The notes under the pieces: generated by a model
Database searches by the model: none
Told to the model about the DNA's origin: nothing
What the model saw: the letters and a program-made list of their open reading frames with translations, nothing else
Translations under genes and position numbers: made by a program
Assembly (NCBI GenBank): GCA_964034945.1
Contig: OZ035961.1
Coordinates: forward strand, 67,988,031 to 68,052,030
Reading direction: 5' to 3'
Length of the DNA: 64,000 nucleotides
Source of the DNA: Chrysopilus asiliformis
Taxonomy: Eukaryota; Arthropoda; Insecta; Diptera; Rhagionidae
In this document: positions 21,214 to 29,639 of the stretch, piece after piece
How the letters are laid out: every line of letters begins with the position of its first letter
Numbering within the stretch: the first letter of the stretch is position 1

Positions 21214-22176
21214 ATGGATGCGTTCGGTTATAAAGAATTGGCAGAAGTGTATTTGAAAGGCAAAAACAAAGAAGATTTAGTTTATTTCATTAAAACGAAC
21301 TGTCCTTTTGATTCTGGCAACATCGTTACCCAGGAGGAGATCCTGAAGAAAATATATAACTTTGCTGATTGTTTCATCAGGCATATAAATCAGTTGGATA
21401 CAACAAAAGCGTTTGAAGACTGGATTACTGGATATCTTATTTTCGAAGATGTCCCAGATTCAACTAACGAAGGCAGCAGACCAGCAGGAAGACCATCAAA
21501 ATCATTCGAAGAAAGCAGTAACAGATCCCAAAGATGAAAATTGAAATATTTGAATGAGGAAATTGGTGATAAAACTATTGAGGACGTATTTATACATCAG
21601 CTGCGCTAACGAAAGAAATGTATGAAAGCCGATATAATTGGTGAAGTTGTTAATGCTAATCCAGTAATAGCAAAAAGGATTCTGAAGAGCATACCAACAC
21701 CAAGCGAAGAAAATAAATTCAAACCTGAGGAGGCATTGGCGCTATTCCTGGATTTGAAGCTAACGAAATAACAATATATTCAACTGCGATTGCGAGCAAA
21801 TGAGAATTGATCAAATCTATATCCATCATATACAGTAGAATCCCGATAATTCGTATTTCAAGGGACCAGCAAATTCATACGAATTAGCGGGATATACGAA
21901 TTATCGGGGTACGAATTATCGGGATTCTACTGTAATGAACTTATCGCTACCAAAAAATATTGTTATCCACCGAAGGACGCTATTAGCATAACACCAGCAT
22001 CAGTACAAGTCGAATTCCAATCTCTTCTTGACCACACAGCGGAAAGACTGATTGAATCTTTAAAGGAGAATGAGTTAAGAAAGTACGGAAACTGCAAACT
22101 TACCCTATTCTGCAAATGGGGTTGTGACGGTTCGTCTGGCCAAAAAGAGTATAAAGGAGGATCTCCATTACCATGA
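21214..22176 (+). pseudogene. Transib (RAG1-related) transposase, N-terminal half
   Basis: One reading frame can be followed from ATG 21214 to the stop at 22174-22176, with in-frame stops at 21535, 21607, 21769 and 21808. Recognisable Transib blocks in order: GRPSKSFEESSNRSQR, then a helical region ending FKPEEALALFLDLKLTK. After the 100-bp MITE comes CYPPKDAISITPASVQVEF, LLDHTAERL and CKWGCDGSSGQKEYK. The aspartate of the DGSSG motif (codon 22126-22128) corresponds to the first catalytic acidic residue shared with RAG1. Homology breaks at about 22156, where a 2.6-kb block is inserted. The assignment to Transib rests on memory of the family and not on a search. Confidence 0.75.
21833..21932. 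mobile_element. 100-bp pogo-like MITE inside the Transib frame
   Basis: CAGTAGAATCCCGATAATTC at 21833 pairs with GAATTATCGGGATTCTACTG ending at 21932, and TA is duplicated on both sides (21831-21832, 21933-21934). The centre is also made of CGAATTAGCGGGAT and inverse words, so nearly the whole element folds. It adds 102 nt, keeping the phase of the transposase frame while adding stop codons. Confidence 0.9.
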
Positions 22177-22690
22177 CTTCTGTAACTGCAAAAAAATGCA
22201 GAAAACTAGAGCAAGATAGACTTATATAGATCTAAATAGGAATGACTGAATACAAGTATAAACGCTTTCCCTTCCAGTTTAACAACTTTATAGCAATCAT
22301 ATCAAACCTTATGCTATGAATATAAGGTTCAAATTAGCATAGAAATAAAGCTATACATCTGCATGTGTGTGTTTGAACTACATGAAAAATGACAGCTACG
22401 CTATAATAGCACTTTGTATGTGTCTGTGCTCACTATTCACTTACAGGGACAATGTGTGATTGTAGTAGAAATCGGTATAAAAAAGTTCAAGTCCGTCAAC
22501 TGCAACCATAAAATCGCCATAACAAAAGAGGGGAAATTATTTTTTCATAGCACATGCATCGAAAATATGCCTTTCGATGCCTCCGTAGCGGGTCGAAAGT
22601 TGCGTTTTCGGCCCTAGGGGCGAAAGTGCGATTAGCAGGCCGAAACTGTGTTTTCGCGACGTTTATGAATGAAACTGAACGAGTGAAGTT
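22177..22690. other. Start of the 2.6-kb block inserted in Transib
   Basis: No gene recognised. A GC-richer patch at 22570-22660 carries GGTCGAAAGTTGCGTTTTCGG and related CGAAA/TTTCG words that are partly self-complementary. Confidence 0.4.
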
Positions 22691-22885
22691 ATAGCTATAC
22701 GAGCGCAGTGTGATTTACAATAGTTGCGCATTGTCGATTTCCATTTTTTGTTATGTTGATTTTTCATTTCAGTGGGGAGAAAAACTGAAACAGCTGATCA
22801 GCACTTTTGCATTTCACATTGTATTTTGCGTGTGATATAGTTGAGCATTACCGATTTCCATTTTTTGTTATGTTGCTTTTTTATT
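22690..22885 (+). repeat. Tandem duplication, about 118 bp
   Basis: CGATTTCCATTTTTTGTTATG with TTGATTTTT/TTGCTTTTT occurs at about 22734 and again at about 22852. The preceding GTGTGAT and TAGTTGAGCATT/TAGTTGCGCATT words agree too. Confidence 0.75.
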
Positions 22886-23250
22886 TCAAAGGAAAGAAAC
22901 CCCCTGACCGGCGCTCCGCCCCTGGACCCCGCATGTGGGGCTTCGCCCCCCAAACCCCCTTTTGCATTACTCTCCAATACCAAAATCGCGCTTAAATGGC
23001 ATCTCAAGGCATATTTTCAATGAATTTGTTATGAAAAATTGTATACGCAACTCGGAGCGGAGTCACCGGTTTCACTCGTGTGATATCTGCCCTCGCTTCG
23101 CTCGTGCAGCTAACTTCACACTCTTGAAATCGTTGACTTTCGCCCCTTGTTGCATAATATACTATTGCAGTTGCCGACAAATTTTTGCAGTTGATTCTTA
23201 TCTCCCTTTCTCGCCAAGGTATCTCCACATAAATGTGTCTCTATTTTTTT
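22886..23250. other. GC-rich island of unknown origin
   Basis: Between 22890 and 22965 the sequence turns strongly C-rich (CCGGCGCTCCGCCCCTGGAC, GGGGCTTCGCCCCCC) and can form a GGGGC-TTC-GCCCC hairpin. From 23050 on, words such as CGGAGCGGAGTC and CGCTTCGCTCGTGC follow, and TTGCAGTTG occurs three times to 23256. It resembles the GC-rich segments of some insect repeats, but I cannot name a family. Confidence 0.4.
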
Positions 23251-23483
23251 TGCAGTTGGGAAAAGTCATGGTAATGGAGGGCCAACTTAAACAAGCTCTA
23301 GATGAAGAAATTTCGGACACAGATCTTTTTAACCGACTTCCAAAAAGGAAAAGGTTCTCAATTCCACCTGAATATTTTTTTTTTTTTTTTTAATGTATGT
23401 TCACGCCTAACTTTTTATTGGGTGGACCGATTTTGGTCATCCCAAAGAGAAAGTTGTAGAGAAAGTTCCTGGTTGGACCCTGG

Positions 23484-23790
23484 TTCATTCATGGGCAAAA
23501 ATGGACCATTAGGGGGGGTACCCCCCATACAAACGAAAACGTTTTTTCCGAATTTCTCAAAAACGGTGCATCTTATCAAAAAAGTCCAAGAACAAAAGTT
23601 ATTTAGGATATGATTCTACATAAAACTCCCATACATCAAAATCCGATTGGAATAAATTTTAAAAAATCTGATTGGAAAGTTCGACTTCAAAGTGTAATTT
23701 TGGTACAAGTGCTCAAATTAAGATACCAATATCACCATACAGGTTTTCAATAATTGCCAGATTGGCAATTATAGCTTTTGTTATGTTTTT
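23484..23790 (+). repeat. DINE-like family A, 3' half
   Basis: Begins AAAAATGGACCATTAGGGGG. It carries CATACAAACGAAAACG, CTCAAAAACGGTGCATCTTA and AGGATATGATTCTACATAAA. It ends with TATCACCATACAGG, the TTGCCAGATTGGCAATT hairpin and AGCTTTTGTTATG. The 5' half with the (GTCY)n tract is missing. Confidence 0.8.
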
Positions 23791-23804
23791 ACGTTGTGTT
23801 CAGT

Positions 23805-24050
23805 CAGAGCCGTATTAACAAGTTTGAGCGCCCTGGGCTAAATAAAATTTTGCACCCTTACATAGTTTTATTGTAAAAATGCAATTTCATTTTTTAAAAT
23901 ATTCTTTAATTCAAAACACAGTACTAACTTAAATTACAGATACGCTAAATATAAAGAAAATTTAAAAAAAAGCAATCAAAATTTCATCGCCTCAGATCGA
24001 TGGCGCCCCTGGGCTGTAGCCCAATTAGCCCTATGGTTAATTGGGCCTTG
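23805..24050. mobile_element. 246-bp hAT-like MITE
   Basis: An 8-bp duplication, TGTTCAGT, lies at 23797-23804 and 24051-24058. The ends CAGAGCCGTATTAAC and (inverse) CAAGGCCCAATTAAC are similar, and GCGCCCTGGGCT/AGCCCAGGGGCGCC words lie subterminally. The 8-bp duplication and CAR start fit hAT. Confidence 0.75.
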
Positions 24051-24255
24051 TGTTCAGTACAACACAAGGAAGGTTCTCTTATATATTTCCCCCGTGTTAA
24101 CCTACCCCTTCAAACCCCTCCCTGCTTGGGATATCGAGTAAAATTCTTTGTATTGTGTTCAGTACAATATTTGGAAGATTCTTTTATATATTTCTCATCT
24201 GCGGACTTATCCCCTCAAACCCTTTGTAATTTTACCTATATTAAAAATTGAAACA
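24049..24255 (+). repeat. Two diverged tandem units, about 106 bp
   Basis: TGTGTTCAGTACAA starts at about 24049 and 24155. The following GGAAGRTTCTYTTATATATTTC and CCCCTCAAACCC words agree in both. Confidence 0.65.
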
Positions 24256-24342
24256 TTTCAATTTTTAATATAGGTAAAATTACAAAGGGTATGAGGGGAT
24301 AAGTCCGCAGATGAGAAATATATAAAAGAATCTTCCAAATAT
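24167..24342. repeat. Near-perfect palindrome, 87-bp arms
   Basis: Arms 24167-24253 and 24256-24342 are inverse copies with one mismatch and a 2-bp spacer (CA). The left arm is the second tandem unit above, so the palindrome arose by copying that unit in inverse. Confidence 0.9.
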
Positions 24343-24350
24343 CGAAATAA

Positions 24351-24780
24351 AAAAAAAATTTTCTAAAAAAAATAAAACCGACTTAAAAAAAAAAACTGAA
24401 AAGAGAAAAAAGCAATAAAAAGAAAAAAATAATTTCAAACTATGTCCATTAATAGCGTATTTGAAATTTGGCTTTTTTGGAGTGGCGTTAAATTTGCAAC
24501 TAAAATAAATTACATACTTTCTAACCCTTAAGGCTAACTAAGAACTAAGATCGACTCCAAAAATTTTGTTGTCAAACAGATTAACTATAGACACGGCTCT
24601 TACAATAGAAATTTTACGATTTTATTTAGTGTAAATTTAACGCCACTCCAAAAAAGCCAAATTTCAAATACGCTATTAATGGACATAGTTTGAAATTATT
24701 TTTTTCTTTTTAGTGCTTTTTTCTTTTTTCAGTTTTTTTTTTAAAGTCGGTTTTATTTTTTTTAGAAAAATTTTTTTTTT
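24351..24780. mobile_element. Fold-back element, about 145-bp arms
   Basis: The left arm (24351-24495) and right arm (24633-24780) are inverse copies containing AATAAAACCGACTTAAAA, AACTATGTCCATTAATAGCG and GGCTTTTTTGGAGTGGCGTT. The loop is about 137 bp and non-coding. The right arm ends where Transib homology resumes. The word AATTATTTTTTTCTTTTTAG with GTGC is shared with the hairpins at 15.2 and 28.0 kb. Confidence 0.85.
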
Positions 24781-24781
24781 T

Positions 24782-25141
24782 ATGGTATCACTTGTACTTT
24801 TGCGATTGAGGAAAAATTTGGAAGACTCAGAACCATCAACGAGCATACCGCAAACAATTGACATTTGGAGTAACGTCACACCAACTTCAACGAAATACTG
24901 CAGGCCAATAAAATTTGCATTTAAAAAGGGAAGGAAAGAAACAATTATCGAGGTAGTTGCAGCTATTAAATCCCAAATTGTATTACTACAGCCACTGCAA
25001 ATTGAGATAGAAGGACAACAAATAGAAATAAAATACAAACTTTTATTGACAATGATAGATGGCAAAGTTGGTCAGGCATTAACCAACACCAAGGGTACAT
25101 CCAGCTGTATAATATGTCAGACAACAAGTAAATCAAACTAA
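24782..25141 (+). pseudogene. Transib transposase, catalytic core segment
   Basis: The frame resumes with MVSLVLLRLRKNLEDSEPST, equivalent to the TSLVPLRL block that follows the DGSSGQ.EYK motif in the family. Next come TSTKYCRPIKFAF, a variable helical stretch, and IEIKYKLLLTMIDGKV. The aspartate of LTMIDGKV (codon 25058-25060) fits the second catalytic residue shared with RAG1 (its LML-A-DES region). It is followed by ALTNTKGTSSCIICQ, with the paired cysteines of the zinc-binding part. The frame stops at 25139-25141. The rest lies in the next segment. Confidence 0.8.
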
Positions 25142-25861
25142 AAACCATCGACATAATCAATTAACATTTCAGCATATCAAATTCATATTCTTCATGCAAA
25201 AAATCTCAGCTTCGGGATAAGTAAGAAACAATATCGAAAATACTCAAAAAAGGGATTCAAAAAAGAAACACGTTCAGCAATAATTCCGCAAATTGGGATT
25301 AATAATAGACGAACCAAAACAAAATGCTAGCAACACAAATGATGGCAATGCAGCAAGAAGATTTTTCTTAGACCCTGAGATAACTTCTGATATAAAAAAA
25401 GTAGATTTAAGTTTGATCTACAATTTCAAAATTATACTGGAAGTAATTGCTTGCAATAAAGCAATAAATGCCGTAAAATTTGGAAAATTTGCCAAGGACA
25501 ATGCGAAAATATATAACAAGATTTACAATTGAAAAATATGCCACAAACAGTCCACAAAATATTATATCATGGCGAAGACATCATCAGAAATAATTTACCA
25601 CCACTTGTAGATCTTTCAGAAGAAGCTCAAGAAAAAAGAATTAAAGACTACAGGTATTTCAGAGAACATAACACCAGGAAAATGTAAAGGAATAGCGTAA
25701 ATTAAGACTTATTTAACATATTACTCGTAACATCAAACTCATTTGTTTCGAACATTATAGACACCAATGGAAATCGCTACATTTAGAATGCGCTAAAAAG
25801 TTACTACAGAATACTCAAAATTATAGATGAAATACAAGAATTACCCCTAGGCAAAATTTAA
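25142..25861 (+). pseudogene. Transib transposase, C-terminal segment with frameshifts
   Basis: After a degenerate linker, one frame (to about 25528) gives GLIIDEPKQNASNTNDGNAA followed by RRFFLDPE and a helical region. A frameshift near 25530 leads to MPQTVHKILYHGEDIIRN and LSEEAQEKRIKDYRYFREH (25538-25687). In-frame stops follow, but DLFNILLVTSNSFVSN still matches the C-terminal SSDP-type block, and the last stop is at 25859-25861. In the family this part supplies the last catalytic glutamate and DNA contacts; I did not fix that glutamate here. At least two frameshifts and several stops make it non-functional. Confidence 0.8.
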
Positions 25862-26160
25862 TTAACGATCGATGTTAATGAAATATGTATGATAAACCAA
25901 TTTAACTTAATTGTTATTTAATTTCGTATTACTAATAAGATCTACTTTAACAAATATACTATACAATTTTACAAATATTTTATAATAATAACAAAAAGTC
26001 ATATTTTATGATATTTCAAAAATATTCAAATTAAAGCTACTTTCCTACTAAAAAATAAACAGAACATAAGAAGTTGAATTTTAATTTAAATAAAGTTTGA
26101 AGAGTTTTCTATACAATAAAAAAACCGCATTTAAAAATTTTCAATGGATCAAAAGATATA
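25862..26160. other. 3' region of the Transib relic
   Basis: AT-rich, non-coding; the expected untranslated part between the last stop and the terminal repeat. Confidence 0.45.
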
Positions 26161-26198
26161 GAATTTTGACCAGTAGAAAACGATCTCGAACCACTGTG
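26161..26198. repeat. Probable Transib right terminus, RSS-like
   Basis: Read on the minus strand: heptamer CACAGTG (26198-26192), a 22-bp spacer, then TCAAAATTC. Compare the intact element at 41.1-42.0 kb, whose ends have CACAGTG, 23/24 bp, and ACAAAAGTC or ACAAAATTA. Confidence 0.6.
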
Positions 26199-26329
26199 TG
26201 ACAGCTAGTTGTAAATATATTACATACTGCATATCTAGTTATATATATAGCATATCCGTTTTCACAGAAAAAATCAATTTTGTGCTCCACTTGAAGTATT
26301 CATGTGACGATTCTGCAAACCATACCAAC

Positions 26330-26500
26330 ACAGACATTTTAATTTTTTTCCAAAATAGGTCTGCATGAATCAAGCAGAAAGTGTGATGATTATCAATTTC
26401 GAATGAGGTTCATTCTAAGTCGCTCCCCAAATCATACCGATTTCTGCTGATTATCATCAGACTTTGGCTTGATAATTTAAATTTTTAGATCAAGCAGTTT
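26330..26500. repeat. Right member of the 6.2-kb-spaced inverted repeat
   Basis: GCAGAAAGTGTGATGATTATC with AATTTCGAATG is the inverse of the block at 20128-20160. Weaker CTGCTTGA words continue on both sides. Confidence 0.6.
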
Positions 26501-26629
26501 ATGATAAATTTTAGTCATTTACATTCCCAATATATATGTACATGAAGAGCCAGAGGAGGGAACCAGGGGGCTTACAAAAATCCACGGCATTAAAAAAAAT
26601 TTCGGCTGCGGAGCATTTTTAATATACTA

Positions 26630-27765
26630 CACCAGGCTTTCTCTGATTTAGATTTCCGAATGTCCGTCTATCTATCTGTCTTTGAACATTATAACTTTCG
26701 AAAGGATAAAGCTAGTGACTTGAAATTTTGTATAGTTGCGTTTCTCGTAAATGGCAAGGTCAAATTCTTGAACGGGCAAAATCGGACCATTCGTTTTATC
26801 TCCCCCATACAAACGAAACAGTTTTTTTGAAATTTTCTCGAGAACGTTGAGCTGTGCTGAAAAAAATTATACAGATTTTATCTATTTTAATATAGATTTT
26901 AAAAATTTATACAGTTTAGAATAAGAGTTTACATAACAGTTCCATACATAAAAACTTAATCGGATATCCTTCACCCTTGTCTCACACAAATGGATTTTTA
27001 AAGTCCATATGATATATCATGTAGAAGTATTTTAGAAATTTATTATACCGTTTGTAACGTACCGAGCCAATCATCGGACACAAAAATGAACTACACCAGG
27101 GAATTAAGGATGACAAAATATTTTAATTTCCGCATGTCCGTCCGTCTGCCCGTCCGTCTATCCGTGAATACCATAACTTTCGTAAGGATTTTTTTTCCTT
27201 GAAATTTGACTATTCTTTCCCCCCACCCCCATACAAATGAAACAGTTTTTTGGAATTTTCTCGAAAACGATGAGTCATATTGAAAAATTTATAAATGTGT
27301 TTAGAATAGGATTTTACATAATTCATCCACACACCAAAATCCGACCTGGCCACTGCTTCTTCTTTCTCTCATACAAATGGAATACTTTTTTCCTGTTTTC
27401 TCGAAAACTGTGAATCGTATCAAAAAATTTATTAACATGAATATGTTTAGAATATGATTTTACATAACCATTCCATATAACAAAATCCAACCGGACCTTT
27501 CCCCTCTCCTATACAAATGGATTTTTTAAATAAAAATGTTGTCTGTCATTATATAGAGTATTTGACGATTAGGCCCCAGCAATTATGGCTGTTCTTATGT
27601 TCTTAAATAACAATTTTGTCTGTCCTCACAATAAGTATTTGACGATTGACTCATACCAATTGTAGCTTTTCTCATGGTTATACTCGATAGGAAAATAATA
27701 TAGAAGTATATTAGATTTAGAATACCGTTTGCAACGCCGAACACAAGGGCGTATATAAGGGCTCG
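26630..27765 (+). repeat. DINE-like family B, two head-to-tail copies
   Basis: Two successive copies (about 26630-27030 and 27035-27700), then the start of a third. Diagnostic words: TACCGTTTGTAACG, CATCGGACACAAAAATGAAC, ATGTCCGTCCGTCTGCCCGT, ATAACTTTCG, CCCCCATACAAACGAAACAG and TTTTCTCGAAAACG. They end with tracts like ATAGGAAAATAATATAGAAG. Several words are shared with family A, so the two families are related. Confidence 0.7.
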
Positions 27766-27939
27766 AGTGATGGTTTAGTGGTTTTGGATCTTACACAAGA
27801 TTTTTTCTGGTCGAAAAACATTCCGAAAATAGAAAATAATAAAGATTTTTGGATCCTAAAAATTCAAATTTGATCCGCGCGGAACCATTAACCATAATTC
27901 TGGATTTTGGTTTGAATACTGCATTTGTTTTAAACATAA

Positions 27940-28924
27940 AAAAAAATTTAAAAAAATTTTTTGAAAAAAGCTTTTATTAAAAAAAATGCACTAAAAAGAA
28001 AAAAATAATTTTCTGGACGCTGTGTATCACAAATATAAAAGCTTTTAAAAAGCGAGATAAATGTTTATTTTATTGTTTTATGCTTTATCTCGCTTTTTAA
28101 AAGCTTTTATATTTGTGATACACAGCGTCCAGAAAATTATTTTTTTCTTTTTAGTGCATTTTTTTTAATAAAAGCTTTTTTTAAAAAAATTTTTTTAATT
28201 TTTTTTTATTTTGTTCTTTTTAGTCTTCGAATATATAGCTTTACATTTGAGATGTCCTTACAGGCTTTTTAACTTGAGAATCGTATTCAGCGAACCCCAA
28301 AACCCGCAGAATATATTTTTTCCCGGAACAATTGAGAAAAAGGATAATCACGTTATCCTTACAGGACATTCCGTTATCCTTACAGACTTTTTAATGACAG
28401 ATTCGGATTCAGCGACCCCAAAAACCCCAGAATAGATTTTTTTCCGGAAAATTTGGAGAAAAGGATAATCACGTTATCCTTACAGGGCCTTCCGTTATCC
28501 TTACAGACTTTTTAATGACAGATTCGGATTCAGCGACCCCAAAAACCCCCAGGATAGATTTTTTTCCGGAAAATTTGGAGAAAAGGATAATTACGTTATC
28601 CTTACAGGACCTTCCGTTATCCTTACTGACTTTTTAATGACAGATTCGGATTCAGCGACCCCAAAAACCCCCAGGATAGATTTTTTTCCGGAAAATTTGG
28701 AGAAAAGGATAATCACGTTATCCTTACAGGACCTTCCGTTATCCTTACAAGGACGAAGTAGTGAAAATATTGTATTGTCATCGGACTTATATAAGTGTGC
28801 AAAATTTCAAGTCAATCGGACAAGTGGAAGTGGGTCAAAATTGGGTTGCAAGATTTGATCTGACAGACAAACAGACAAACAGACAGACAGACACGAAGGC
28901 AAGCTAAATAAAAGCTTTTAAAAA
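27940..28924 (+). mobile_element. Hairpin-minisatellite element, copy 2
   Basis: Same order of parts as 15180-16434. It has the hairpin (arms about 27965-28062 and 28080-28180), the uninterrupted linker TAGTCTTCGAATATATAGC, four 121-122-bp units (28285, 28407, 28528, 28650), the GGACGAAGTAGTG tail, a GACA tract, and an end of AAATAAAAGCTTTTAAAA. It is inserted among family B repeats. Confidence 0.8.
28285..28750 (+). repeat. 122-bp minisatellite, four units
   Basis: Unit starts (ATTCAGCGA) at 28285, 28407, 28528 and 28650. The last unit and tail are almost identical to copy 1, while the first unit is the most diverged. Confidence 0.85.
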
Positions 28925-29637
28925 GCTACAATTCCCAGGGGACAATCGTCAAATAGTCTATATGAGCCATTATTTCTGAAAGTGGTATAAGAATTAATAA
29001 TTAATGCAAAATAAAATTTAACAACTTTATATTTTTAAAAACATGACCCGAATTGATTAAGGTTTGCGAATATTTTTCCGTTTACAAATATTTTTAAGTT
29101 GTTTCAAAGGCAAACCCTTAAATATCTTAATGTTGTATAGGTCCATATACGAGTTTCAAAAAAACCGGCTCATCTGATGACAGACAAAATGTTTATTTAA
29201 AAAATCCATTTGTATAGGAAAGGGGGCAGGAGTGGTCCGATTGGGAAGTATGGAACGGTTATGTAAAATCATATTATAAACCGATTTTACTTTTATAAAT
29301 TTTAAAATATGACTCACGGTTTTCGATAAAATGGCAAAAAACTATTTCGATTGTATGAGGGAGGGAAGGAGTGGTTCAATTTAGCCCTTTCAAGAACTTA
29401 GCCTAGCCATTTAAAAGAAACGCAACTATACACAATTTCAAGTCTCTAGCTCAATCCTTTCGATAGTTATGGTGTTCAGGAACGGACAGACGAGCGAAAA
29501 TTAAAATCTTTTATCATCCGAATTATATTTTTGTGTCCGATGATTGGCTTGATGCGGTACAAACGGCACAATAAATCTAATATCAGAGATTGCAAAGTAA
29601 AGCAAATCAGTAAATAGCAAGCATAAAGAACCATGCA
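28925..29637. repeat. DINE-like family B fragments, mostly inverted
   Basis: GTGTCCGATGATTGGCTTGA, GGAACGGACAGACGAGC and CTCTAGCTCAATCCTTTCG are in minus orientation at 29430-29570. GAGCCATTATTTCTGAAAG and CCTTAAATATCTTAATGTTG (28960-29140) recur at 33190-33260. Confidence 0.65.
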
Positions 29638-29639
29638 GG

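Larger units (their letters stand above)
20744..26198 (+). mobile_element. Decayed Transib transposon, limits partly inferred
   Basis: The body is the Transib transposase relic at 21214-25861. The right end is supported by CACTGTG at 26192-26198, preceded inward by a 22-bp spacer and a TTTTGA nonamer-like word. This resembles the right end of the intact element at 41120-41991, including CTACTGGTCAAAATT on the inverse strand. The left end is only a candidate: CACAATG at 20744-20750. The bases outside are TGAGA on the left and TGACA on the right, a 4-of-5 match for a 5-bp duplication. Without the inserts the span would be about 2.7 kb, a usual size for Transib. Confidence 0.55.

Noticed and set aside
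24676..25160. Minus-strand frames opposite the Transib core
   Set aside because: Shadows of the plus-strand coding relic and of A/T homopolymers in the fold-back arm.
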